Below the pieces are notes generated by a model. The model did not search any database, was not told the DNA's origin, and saw only the letters and a list, made by a program, of their open reading frames with translations. This document shows positions 34,672-43,828 of a stretch of 64,000 nucleotides of DNA, in pieces; within the stretch, counting starts at the first letter, position 1, and every line of letters starts with the position of its first letter. The DNA comes from a virus. Location of the stretch: IMG/VR virus record IMGVR_UViG_3300049218_000295, positions 62,001 through 126,000 of that record; one strand, given 5' to 3'. The position numbers were made by a program, and so were the translations under genes.

Positions 34672-34762
34672 GTACTATTATAGAACGGGACCGGGTTTCC
34701 GTTCCTTGGTTCACAGGCTTATCTTCGAAGGTGATGCAACTATATTCATCACCGGTGACCAA

Positions 34763-37700
34763 ATGAGCTTAACCGCGATATTCCAGTGGGACAATTCAGA
34801 CTCGACGGCTGACCTAAACCAGCGGTTCTCCTCAATATATGCCAAAGGCATCATCAGCAATACTGGTGGACTGCTTTCGCCTGTTTCGGGACAACTGCAA
34901 GTAACACTTTCTCCTTACATCGCTGTTGGCTTCGACGGAATGATGGTGCAAGAAAGTGCCGCCCAGACCTTCAATCTCGTCATCAATCAAACTAACGTCA
35001 TTGCACTTCGAGCTGTACACAATATTGGTGCGGCCCCTACTTTAACCTATGGCGTCTTCGAGATTACTGCTTTCAACAATCTCGTCAATCGGGACCAGTA
35101 TATTGCTTTCGGAGCGGTAACCGTTAGCAGTCCAGCCACCCAAGCTACTACGAATGATATCAGTTATAGCGGTCGAGATCAAAATGATCAAATTCAGCGC
35201 AATCCCTTTCGCGGACGGGTTTCTTCCCAAACCATTACATGTACCGAAGTGGAAGGCAGCCCGGTCCTGGCCACCACCCAGCTTTCAGATTTGAGTGTTG
35301 GTTTAGCAGTCTCGGGCATTGGTATCGCTTCGGCTTCCTACATTACAGCTATTAATAGCCCGGTTTCCACTACTGCCTCCTTTACAACTAGCTCAACGGC
35401 GATTACGGTAAATAGTGTAACCGGAATTTACCCTGGAATGTTGGTTACCGACACGACCAACAGCAACTATATCCCAGCGGGAACTACTGTAACCTCAATC
35501 GTTTCTACTACAGTTTTCATTAGTCAGGCAACTATTGGTACCGCAGCGAATGATACTGTATCCTTCCAGGGAAGCTTTGTTATCAATAACAACGCCATTT
35601 CTCCTGGTGGCTCACAAAGTCTCACTTTTGTCAACCTTCCCGTTCTTACCCCGAACCAAAATTTGCCTGGCGATTTCTACATGGTCAACCAAGGGACCGG
35701 CGATTTGGCGTCCATTTGGGCCTGGAATGGCGAAGTTTGGATTAACATCACGGATTCCCAAAGTATTGAATCTGAACTTACACAACATGAAGAAAATTTC
35801 TTCCAAAACCAAATCCATTTAACTAGTACCCCTGGCGTCAGCGACCAGGCAAGTGCTGCTCTCGGTTCCTATGGTATCCCCGGTTTACTGAACCGATACG
35901 TAACTCAGACTGACCCACAGTTCCCCTCGACTGATGAGGCGGAGGCACTAGTTGGTTTTCCGACATCCCCCGCTCCAAGCGCATCCAACGCCTATATTAC
36001 ACAACAGTATCCAGTAGCCGCCACTACGCAGGTTCTTTTCGCGCTGCCGCCCGGCGGACCAATCCAAATTCAGGCTTCTGAAGGTCCAATCTATGTCGGA
36101 ACCGGACCGGTCAACTCGGCCAATGTTTTCTTTATGCTTATGGACTTTAGCCTCAAAAGGGGCTATGTCAATAATGAGGGCGTGGCCCCTCAAATTGTTG
36201 GGGTCTTCACAGATGGCCTTCTTACTCAGCCATTAGTACCATCGTCCAACGCTAACGTGGACGCCAACGGTTTCTTCACTGGTGACCTCTTCCTTCAAAC
36301 CAGCACGGTTGTGGATACTGGTTTCCGCTTGGTTTATGGCTGCCGTCAAATTCTTTCCTCGGTAGTTAAAGACTTTACAGTAAACACCACCCCCGGAGAC
36401 GACACCATTCCTTCCTTGGTGGTCCAACAGGTGGCCAACATTAAAGGCCGCTCCTTCGATACCTCGACTCCCACCGATGAACAAAATATCAATCTCCGTA
36501 TTGACCTCAACGGTGTTCATTCTTACCTCGGTTCGGTTCTTGATACCAACACCGTGGCTGACGCCGCCGACTTTAAACGTCTAGCCGACGAGCCAACCAT
36601 CGGAAGCTACTTTGACTATAACGTTGGCATCGAGCCAATCTACACCTATTTGAACTCGTCCTTGACGGGTTACACCTACGCATTGGTATCCGGAACGGGG
36701 ACGATCACCTACACCAGTGGTGTCATTCCAGTAGGGGTCCAGGCGGGCAACCTTTTTATTGATGGTGACAATAATCAATATGTCATCCAATCTGTAATCT
36801 CGACCACCCAATTGACTATTGTTTTGCCTAGTACTGGTCTTGCTCCAAGCGCAAGCACTGTTATTACTGCTCCATCAGGAGCTGGAACCGCCCAGAGTGG
36901 CGCGTGCCAAGTAAATAACAACCCACGAAACGTCTTGATTTCTGAAATGAAGATCGATGGCCTTTCTGAAGTCATCGCAGTTCCCTCAATCCAGGCGAAC
37001 AACGCAGAGTTTTCACAACCATTGGGCCAAGTGGCTTATGCACCGGTCCGTCCAGACCAGCGCCTCGAACCGCGCCTCGTTTTCTATGGTGACGCCTGGG
37101 AGAATTTTCAGGACCCAGTAACTGGTGAACAATACGTTAGGAATGCTGGCACAGGCAGCTTTATGATTACCAGCATCTTCACTGATGTTGCGGTAATTGT
37201 CCGTCGCCGTGCTGGGTCTCCACCGCTAAGTGTTTCTATCAACGGCACCACTCCTTTCAACGTCAGTATCTCGGGTGGCGGACTAATCGCGGACGCCGTG
37301 ACCACAGCTTTCGGACCAAAATACGAAGCAGTTCCTATTGCTAAGAACTTGCAAAGTAGAGCAGATTGGAGTGCCACAACACCATCCACTATCACTGCTA
37401 CTATCGCTGCCGCTTCTTCTGAATCCTTTGATATTTATGGCATCTTGTTGATGAAGACCAATGATACCACAGCGGGTACTGTGGTATTGGAGTCTGGGGT
37501 CGCTTTCGCCCAAGCACAAATCATCCAGAATGATGTTGTCAATTCCACCGTCCCCATTCCGCCTCTGACCCCCTATCAACGCGGTGGACGAGTAAGTTAT
37601 GCCGCCAACAACGGCAGCTTTAACACCGCGATCTCGCAGCTTGCGACTCTGGATGGTGCTCCCAATACGAGCGCATCACCTAATGGTACTCTCACAAATT

Positions 37701-40700
37701 CTGGTTCGACGTCGCAGTTGGTTCTGTCGAATTCCAACTATGCCAGTTTGCTTGTTGGCTATCAAGTCAACGATATTGTCCAACTGATAAACACCACTTC
37801 GTTACTTTCTGACATCCACCGTATCACTGCTATCAACAACAATACGGTGACCTTCGAGAGCACTTCAAACACCAATGGCTCTACCTGCAATATGAGGCAT
37901 ATTTGCAGTACGAATAGCCCGGTAGTCAACCCAATTGACGCAGAAGTTGCACGTTATAACCTTGTCACGGACTTTACCAACGGAACTCCAACAGACTTCT
38001 CCGGTCCTGCGACTGCAAATCGCTACGCTTTAGGAAAAGACAAATACACCTTGGTCGCAGGGACCAACCTCAGTGTTCAATTCGAACCCGTCGTTACTGG
38101 CAGCTCAGCCGCAGTCCGTATTGAATCCGGCGGAACCCTAAGAATTAAAGTTTTAGCTACAAGACTTGACATTTTGGTAAACAGCCCATCGGCTGTTTCT
38201 TTTAATGTCTCCATCGACGGTTCGCCTGCCTACACCTGGGGTCCGACGATTGGTGGTGGACAACTTGTTAATTTGTTCTACAATGCTCGTTATCAAGACC
38301 ATGAAGTGGTCATCACAAATGCCACCGGTCTTGCTATTAGTGAAATCATCATTTTTGCGCCAGCAGCAGCTTCGCTTCCGGTTGATACTGTTGCGGTAGC
38401 GGACCTTTACCAGCCCGCATTCTATTTGCCTTCGCTATCCTATTTGTCGTCCGCCCCAAATACCTATCTGGTCGGTGGTTGGTTCCACGAGGCGCTTCAC
38501 TACATAGCAACATTGCTGGGTACAGGTGTAAATCCTGACTGGACACTCACGCAGAGCTGGTCGGACGCCGGTGGCAAATCACCATACGGCCAATACATGA
38601 GTACTGCGAACAACGGTTCCGCCGCCGAATTTTGGGTTCTCGGCACTGGGTTCGAATTGCAGTACATCATGGGTCCGAATCACGGGTATTTCAATGTTTC
38701 GGTTGATGGAACTGACCTCGCTTCCGTTTCCGGAACCCTTGTCGGTTCTAATCCAACAGGTGGGGCCTATTCCGGTGGCGTAGTCGATGCTTACAGTGCA
38801 GGCTACACTCGTAGGAACATTGGCGTTTATGGCTTGGCTTTTGGTCTCCATCATGTGGTTGCCAAAATTCCATCGACTTTGGCCAAAAACTCGGCGTCGA
38901 CCGGTTATTACATGGCATTCACCGGCTACTATGCTATCAACATGTCGAGCGGAACCACTGCTACACTTTCTATCGGCATCGACCAATATGGCAACTACAA
39001 TGGAGTAGTTGATACTCGCACTTTTGCACCTCTGCCTGTTATTGCGGGTGTTACGCCCCAAACTTACGAGCTTCTTGGAAGTAATGTCACCGCTCTCACG
39101 TCAAACCCGAACTACGCAGGTCGTGGCGCTCCACTTCGCACGGTTGGAAACAGTCAGGGTTTTGCCGATGCAATTGCTAGCATGGACAACCAGATTAGTC
39201 TGTTCTTTGACCAGCTCCGAATGTTACCAAGTCCACAAGCAGGTGGCACAATTTATTCTAACCGAGTAGCAATGCTTGGCTCAGACGTAACGATGCTCGA
39301 TGGAACAACCCGCAGCCAGATCATCAAGACGTTCTTGATGAACTTTAGTGGGGCACAGTTCTCGTTTGGAACCAGCGATGCTGGGACAATTTACGACCAG
39401 ACTGGATTAACGAGCATTGGTTCTTTTGCTGCAGTTAATCCTGGACCCGGAAACTTCCTTTGGTACTCGATCACAGCGCAGTCCAACACCCTCGGCTCCG
39501 ATAATCGGATGTCGATTGAGTTTACTGTCACAGCGGCGACTTCAACAGGGACAACTCAGGCTACAGCACCACGAGCTACTTTTGTCAGCGGCTTCCCAAT
39601 TGGCGAAGTATGCGTAGCAGGGACTACAGGTTCAGCGACCGTCAACGTCCTGCCTATTACTGCGGGCCAAATTGTCCAGTTGGGGATTGGGGCCGGAGCA
39701 GGCTCCTCAGGTTCGGGGGGCGGAGCGCCTACACAACCTGCTGATGGATTCTCACTAGTAGTTTCGGACACTTTCCAAGAATCACCCTCTGCTGTTGGCT
39801 CTTTCGTTAACCCGACGTACACCACGGGCTCATACAATCCGGCAAGCAACATCTACTCCTTGCTTTGTGACAAGACACCAACGATCACAACGCTGGGCGT
39901 AGATTTCACATTGAGTCAAGCCCCATCGGGTTTCTCACTCGCAGTCGGTAACGTTATCTGGGTGAACTCACTTGGTACTTTCTCCAAAGTCGCTACAGTC
40001 ACTTCCACAACCACAGGGACTCTGGACGTTGCTTTCTCTGCTGATCAGACTGCTGCGGCTGGGATGGTTGCTCAGGCTCTTTGGACTCTGGATTTGGCCA
40101 ACGTTGGGGACCCTGCCCACCAAACACGCCCTTGCGACTTCTACCCGAATTTCAACAGTCCGCAAATCAACATTGACTACGAAGACAGTTTGGCTTCGGG
40201 AGATGCAGTAGCCGACCTTGTGGCTCAAGCCCGCGTGGTAGTTGCGGCTTCGAACTACGGCTTCTACAATGATACCTCTTCAATCGCTCTATCGAGCCAG
40301 TATGCCCCAATCTTCACGCGGCCATCAGCTCCAAACCAAATCAACAACTACGTGCTTGATACTATTACTGGTATCGTGAGTGCCACTACCTCGAACACAA
40401 TCACGCTTTCACCGATTAACACCAACTTCTTAGCTGCGGCGGGTGAGCTTACCTACAGTACTTCTCTCACAACCACTGGAACTTTTTCATCAGGTTCTTT
40501 AACTATAACGGTAGCAAGTGCGGCGGGAATTGTAGTAGGAATGTACATCTCGGACACGAGCAATACGAGCTACATTCAGCCCAACACGATTGTAACATCA
40601 ATCGTTGGAACTACAATCGGAATAAACCAGCCAACAATGGGCGCAGCTTCTGGTGACGGACTTTCTATTCAAGGCAATACTCCTTTCACCTATACGAGCT

Positions 40701-41614
40701 ATGACAGCACCTCCGGGGTTTTCTCTGGAGTTAGCCCAAGCCCAGTTGGCACTGTAGTCAACGGCTATTCTATTATTCAAGCTCAACAACGTTGTTTCTT
40801 GGTGTTCTTCCCGAACCCGAACAATTCAACAGTGACTTCGCTTGCTAACATCATTACTTATGATTGCAGCGTTTACCCCACGCAAGTACTCTCCAACGGT
40901 GGCTATCTCAATGCAAGTTACTGCCAGTCCGACGGTAGTGGCACTCCTATCAACTGCTCGAACCCGACAGTGGTCGGTGGCCTCTCGCAGCTTGTTCTAG
41001 GCTTCACTTATGTACCAGGATTGAACCAGTTGCCCCTATCTCCGGATGGCGACCTAGAAGTCATTGTGGAAGGGGAAGTGATTCCTCGCTACTTCCCCGG
41101 AGTGGTCGGAGCTTACTACACCGAAATCAACTTTAACACTATCGGTTTCTGGTCGAACCTTTCTGGAAGTTCACTCAGCATCCACGTTCGCCAGCGCCAG
41201 GGTTCAATTGATTCAAACAGCAATAACGCTCTAAAGCTTACGGCCTTAGTGGACATAGTGGTTGGTAGCACTGCACAGGTAGCTGCTGGTATAGCCAGCT
41301 ACAGTTCGCTCCAAGCTGCGGTCAGTGTGGCTTCTCCCGGTCAAAAGATTGTGTTCTTGGCCGGTGCTACAGTGACTGAAAGCGTGACAATCAGTGTTCC
41401 TGTCATTATAACGGGACACGGGACCTCATCTATAATTAACGGAAACCTTACGTTGGCCGCAGGCTCCGATGGTACTTCTATTGAGTTAATGTACATCAGT
41501 GGTTCCATCACACTCAACTCCAACTATAACTTCCTGTGGAAAAACTGGCAACTAACGGGTCAAAGTTTCACCGATGCGGGCACTGAGAACCATTACTTAA
41601 TTATCCCAGACTAA
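34763..41614 (+). CDS. Giant tail-fibre protein 2
   Basis: A 2,283-residue protein, the largest in the window, mainly beta. The start MSLTAIFQW was chosen because it aligns with the start of giant fibre 1; a frame start at 34655 lacks any such match. The N-terminal ~290 residues match fibre 1 except for an inserted module at about 155-292. A related module occurs at about 1902-1974. The C-terminal ~115 residues (SLQAAVSVASPGQKIVFLAG, then LTLAAGSDGTSIELMYI) match the beta-helix end of fibre 1. Two tail-collar genes follow. The middle has no recognised enzyme motif, so it is most likely a receptor-binding fibre. A weak ribosome site (GGTG) precedes the ATG. Confidence 0.75.
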   Translation: MSLTAIFQWDNSDSTADLNQRFSSIYAKGIISNTGGLLSPVSGQLQVTLSPYIAVGFDGMMVQESAAQTFNLVINQTNVIALRAVHNIGAAPTLTYGVFEITAFNNLVNRDQYIAFGAVTVSSPATQATTNDISYSGRDQNDQIQRNPFRGRVSSQTITCTEVEGSPVLATTQLSDLSVGLAVSGIGIASASYITAINSPVSTTASFTTSSTAITVNSVTGIYPGMLVTDTTNSNYIPAGTTVTSIVSTTVFISQATIGTAANDTVSFQGSFVINNNAISPGGSQSLTFVNLPVLTPNQNLPGDFYMVNQGTGDLASIWAWNGEVWINITDSQSIESELTQHEENFFQNQIHLTSTPGVSDQASAALGSYGIPGLLNRYVTQTDPQFPSTDEAEALVGFPTSPAPSASNAYITQQYPVAATTQVLFALPPGGPIQIQASEGPIYVGTGPVNSANVFFMLMDFSLKRGYVNNEGVAPQIVGVFTDGLLTQPLVPSSNANVDANGFFTGDLFLQTSTVVDTGFRLVYGCRQILSSVVKDFTVNTTPGDDTIPSLVVQQVANIKGRSFDTSTPTDEQNINLRIDLNGVHSYLGSVLDTNTVADAADFKRLADEPTIGSYFDYNVGIEPIYTYLNSSLTGYTYALVSGTGTITYTSGVIPVGVQAGNLFIDGDNNQYVIQSVISTTQLTIVLPSTGLAPSASTVITAPSGAGTAQSGACQVNNNPRNVLISEMKIDGLSEVIAVPSIQANNAEFSQPLGQVAYAPVRPDQRLEPRLVFYGDAWENFQDPVTGEQYVRNAGTGSFMITSIFTDVAVIVRRRAGSPPLSVSINGTTPFNVSISGGGLIADAVTTAFGPKYEAVPIAKNLQSRADWSATTPSTITATIAAASSESFDIYGILLMKTNDTTAGTVVLESGVAFAQAQIIQNDVVNSTVPIPPLTPYQRGGRVSYAANNGSFNTAISQLATLDGAPNTSASPNGTLTNSGSTSQLVLSNSNYASLLVGYQVNDIVQLINTTSLLSDIHRITAINNNTVTFESTSNTNGSTCNMRHICSTNSPVVNPIDAEVARYNLVTDFTNGTPTDFSGPATANRYALGKDKYTLVAGTNLSVQFEPVVTGSSAAVRIESGGTLRIKVLATRLDILVNSPSAVSFNVSIDGSPAYTWGPTIGGGQLVNLFYNARYQDHEVVITNATGLAISEIIIFAPAAASLPVDTVAVADLYQPAFYLPSLSYLSSAPNTYLVGGWFHEALHYIATLLGTGVNPDWTLTQSWSDAGGKSPYGQYMSTANNGSAAEFWVLGTGFELQYIMGPNHGYFNVSVDGTDLASVSGTLVGSNPTGGAYSGGVVDAYSAGYTRRNIGVYGLAFGLHHVVAKIPSTLAKNSASTGYYMAFTGYYAINMSSGTTATLSIGIDQYGNYNGVVDTRTFAPLPVIAGVTPQTYELLGSNVTALTSNPNYAGRGAPLRTVGNSQGFADAIASMDNQISLFFDQLRMLPSPQAGGTIYSNRVAMLGSDVTMLDGTTRSQIIKTFLMNFSGAQFSFGTSDAGTIYDQTGLTSIGSFAAVNPGPGNFLWYSITAQSNTLGSDNRMSIEFTVTAATSTGTTQATAPRATFVSGFPIGEVCVAGTTGSATVNVLPITAGQIVQLGIGAGAGSSGSGGGAPTQPADGFSLVVSDTFQESPSAVGSFVNPTYTTGSYNPASNIYSLLCDKTPTITTLGVDFTLSQAPSGFSLAVGNVIWVNSLGTFSKVATVTSTTTGTLDVAFSADQTAAAGMVAQALWTLDLANVGDPAHQTRPCDFYPNFNSPQINIDYEDSLASGDAVADLVAQARVVVAASNYGFYNDTSSIALSSQYAPIFTRPSAPNQINNYVLDTITGIVSATTSNTITLSPINTNFLAAAGELTYSTSLTTTGTFSSGSLTITVASAAGIVVGMYISDTSNTSYIQPNTIVTSIVGTTIGINQPTMGAASGDGLSIQGNTPFTYTSYDSTSGVFSGVSPSPVGTVVNGYSIIQAQQRCFLVFFPNPNNSTVTSLANIITYDCSVYPTQVLSNGGYLNASYCQSDGSGTPINCSNPTVVGGLSQLVLGFTYVPGLNQLPLSPDGDLEVIVEGEVIPRYFPGVVGAYYTEINFNTIGFWSNLSGSSLSIHVRQRQGSIDSNSNNALKLTALVDIVVGSTAQVAAGIASYSSLQAAVSVASPGQKIVFLAGATVTESVTISVPVIITGHGTSSIINGNLTLAAGSDGTSIELMYISGSITLNSNYNFLWKNWQLTGQSFTDAGTENHYLIIPD
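35225..35640 (+). repeat. Module inserted in giant fibre 2, copy 1
   Basis: Codes for about 138 residues with ITVNSVTGIYPGMLVTDTTN, then YIPAGTTVTSIV and GTAANDTVSFQG, and ends in GGSQSLTFVNL. It interrupts the FRG...GDFY alignment with giant fibre 1. Related copies are at 40470-40690 and within the gene at 42952. Confidence 0.6.
40470..40690 (+). repeat. Module inserted in giant fibre 2, copy 2
   Basis: Codes for about 73 residues with SLTITVASAAGIVVGMYISD, then YIQPNTIVTSIVGTTIGI and ASGDGLSIQG, which parallel copy 1 phrase by phrase. Confidence 0.6.
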
Positions 41615-41622
41615 GGAGCAAC

Positions 41623-42183
41623 ATGGCAATATGCAGCTTGGTTCCTGCGGGAACAATCAGAAGTTTCGGTGGCGCTCTTCCTACAGGGCATTTGCTTTGT
41701 GATGGTAGCTCCTATTTGACTACGGCTTATCCTGTCCTATTTGCAGCCATCGGCTACACTTGGGGTGGCAGTGGTAGCAATTTCAATGTCCCAGACTTTA
41801 GAGGAAAAGTCCCGATGGGATCAGGACAAGATTCGGCCAATGGTCTTTCAAATAGGACACTGGCGGAATTCACTGGAAATGAAACCCATGCTCTTTCGGT
41901 GGGAGAGTTAGCTTCACACTCACACATCGATGCGGGGCATAGTCACACCGATGCGGGGCATAGTCACAACATGTCCCCTTACGATTACAATACTTATGTG
42001 ACCTCAGGTAGCGGCGGTGGCATTGTCCATTTCAACGTTCGGACCAATTATGGGAATCTCCTTACGGAGAACTCCTCGGCTTCAATTGAGACCTCTTATG
42101 CAAGCCTAGAAAACACCGGTTCCGGTGTTGGTCATAACAATGTTCAGCCATCACTGGTAGTCACGTGTTGTATTAAGTACTAA
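41623..42183 (+). CDS. Tail-collar (gp12-like) fibre protein 4
   Basis: A 186-residue paralogue with the collar domain GTIRSFGGALPTGHLLCDGS and FNVPDFRGKVPMGSGQD, a His-rich stretch (HSHID, then two copies of DAGHSH) and the ending HNNVQPSLVVTCCIKY. It is the shortest of the five. An exact 21-base repeat encodes the doubled DAGHSH, indicating recent slippage. AAGGAGC precedes the ATG. Confidence 0.8.
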   Translation: MAICSLVPAGTIRSFGGALPTGHLLCDGSSYLTTAYPVLFAAIGYTWGGSGSNFNVPDFRGKVPMGSGQDSANGLSNRTLAEFTGNETHALSVGELASHSHIDAGHSHTDAGHSHNMSPYDYNTYVTSGSGGGIVHFNVRTNYGNLLTENSSASIETSYASLENTGSGVGHNNVQPSLVVTCCIKY

Positions 42184-42191
42184 GGACAAAT

Positions 42192-42944
42192 ATGAAGCAG
42201 ACGCAAGTAGCAACCGGAATTGTAATGCAACAAAAACAGCAAGGTCCAAATGTGGTCTTGCCACAGCAGAGCATCGACATTTCCATGTTGCAATCCGGAG
42301 TTCTGCAGTATTTTCTTCCCCCAGGAGCACTGGTGCATTACTGCGGAATCACGATACCAAATGGCTATTTGGCTTGTGACGGCTCGCTTTATGAAGAGAC
42401 TGCTTTTCCAGCTCTTTATGCCGCTATTGGCACTACTTTTAACCTGATCGGGGATGCTGCTGGCTACTTTCGAGTGCCAGACGCTCGCGGTAAGGCTATG
42501 ATTGGGGCTGGTCAGGACACAGCCCGAGGCCTAAGTGCAAGAACACTTGGAGAAATTGTTGGCGAAGAAACTCACACACTTCTGGATACAGAATCGGGGG
42601 TTGCAGCGCACACCCATACTGCTACTGATTCTGGTCACGTCCACGGGGTCACCGACCCTTCGCACAACCATTCCCAAAACAGCCACGGCCACGACTATGG
42701 ACTTGCCCCTTACACTGGGAGCGCAGGCGGGAACCAAGCTTATTATACCCCAACTAGCTCGGGATATAGTCAGGGCATTCCCACAACTTCGGCCACGGCT
42801 TCCAACAACGCAAATGTTACTGGGGTTTCTGTTAACGCTGGTGAGGCCAATGTAACCGTGGCTAATGCTGTCGCGGCACCTGCCGCAAATGCTCATAACA
42901 ACATGCAGCCATCACTTGTAATTCAGCTCATAATTAAATATTAA
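42192..42944 (+). CDS. Tail-collar (gp12-like) fibre protein 5
   Basis: A 250-residue paralogue with an extra N-terminal ~45 residues rich in Gln (MQQKQQGPNVVLPQQS). The collar domain reads LVHYCGITIPNGYLACDG and YFRVPDARGKAMIGAGQD, with LSARTLGEIVGEETHTL. The His-rich region (HTHTA, HVHG, HNHSQ, HGHDYG) ends HNNMQPSLVIQLIIKY. It follows collar 4 by eight bases. Confidence 0.8.
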   Translation: MKQTQVATGIVMQQKQQGPNVVLPQQSIDISMLQSGVLQYFLPPGALVHYCGITIPNGYLACDGSLYEETAFPALYAAIGTTFNLIGDAAGYFRVPDARGKAMIGAGQDTARGLSARTLGEIVGEETHTLLDTESGVAAHTHTATDSGHVHGVTDPSHNHSQNSHGHDYGLAPYTGSAGGNQAYYTPTSSGYSQGIPTTSATASNNANVTGVSVNAGEANVTVANAVAAPAANAHNNMQPSLVIQLIIKY

Positions 42945-42951
42945 GGAACAA

Positions 42952-43818
42952 ATGCCATTCACGGATACGCCAGACCCAATTACTGCGACACTCACCGACC
43001 TCGGTAGGATGAACTTTGCACGCGTCGCGCATGGGGAAATTTCTTTCGAAGCCACTGGCTTTGCGGTTGGGCAAGGTGGCTACAATATGTCAAACCCTGT
43101 CCAGATCACCGCTATCGACTCCACCCAAACAGGTCTCATTGCTCAATTCTTTCCCGCGCCCCCACCAGTGCAGACTCTTTCTTGTACTCTGACTGTTGGG
43201 AGCAATGCGGTCGTCACAACCAGCACCGCAAACCTCAGCCCTGGATTTATTATTGGCGGGATTGGTATTCCACCAAATACTACAGTGACGGCAGTGACAT
43301 CGATAACTACCTTCTCGATGAGCAAAACAGTAATACCCCAATACAGCTTCACGGTCGTTGCGGCCAATGCTACTGCGGGGGCCATTTACACCAGCAACTC
43401 CAACTCCTTTACAGTAGTGTCCTCCATTATCGGTGCCACAACACTTGTTTGTAATGGTACCGGAGCACCTACACCACCAACCGGTACACTCACTAAGGTC
43501 TCCGGTCTGGGAGACGCTACCATCACCTATTCTGCTGTCAATGCAGCTAGTGGGTCGCAAACTCTAACTTTTTCCAACTTACAGCCCCTCGCCGACATCG
43601 AATACCCAACACCGAAGACTGCGGTGATGAATTGCCGTCTATCAAGTAGCCAAGCAGTGACGGCTCTTGGCGAACTAGGAATTTGGGCCACGATAGTTAG
43701 CTCCAACACTACGCCAGCGGAAATCGGAACAACATTCTTAATGGCAGTGGCGCATTTTCCGATTATGACCAAAACTTTAAAGCAGGTAATCGTCTATCGA
43801 GTGGTCATACAATTCTAA
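42952..43818 (+). CDS. Fibre-associated protein, long paralogue of 24542
   Basis: A 288-residue protein whose two ends align with the 143-residue protein at 24542 (ITATLTDLGRMNFARV, GELGIWATIV, IGTTFLMAVAHFPIMTKT). Between them lies a ~140-residue beta-rich module (about 71-211) that ends in SGSQTLTFSNL, the same ending as the module in giant fibre 2. It follows a collar gene, as the short paralogue precedes a giant fibre gene. Probably a fibre connector or tip. Confidence 0.6.
   Translation: MPFTDTPDPITATLTDLGRMNFARVAHGEISFEATGFAVGQGGYNMSNPVQITAIDSTQTGLIAQFFPAPPPVQTLSCTLTVGSNAVVTTSTANLSPGFIIGGIGIPPNTTVTAVTSITTFSMSKTVIPQYSFTVVAANATAGAIYTSNSNSFTVVSSIIGATTLVCNGTGAPTPPTGTLTKVSGLGDATITYSAVNAASGSQTLTFSNLQPLADIEYPTPKTAVMNCRLSSSQAVTALGELGIWATIVSSNTTPAEIGTTFLMAVAHFPIMTKTLKQVIVYRVVIQF
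43165..43585 (+). repeat. Module inserted in the 42952 protein
   Basis: Codes for about 140 residues with LSPGFIIGGIGIPPNTTVTA followed by ASGSQTLTFSNL. It has no counterpart in the short paralogue at 24542 and shares phrases with the modules in giant fibre 2. Confidence 0.55.
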
Positions 43819-43828
43819 GGAATAGTCT

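Noticed and set aside
34655-34762. N-terminal extension of giant fibre 2
   Set aside because: The 36 extra residues have no match in the paralogue and would cover the divergent promoter region; the start at 34763 aligns with giant fibre 1.
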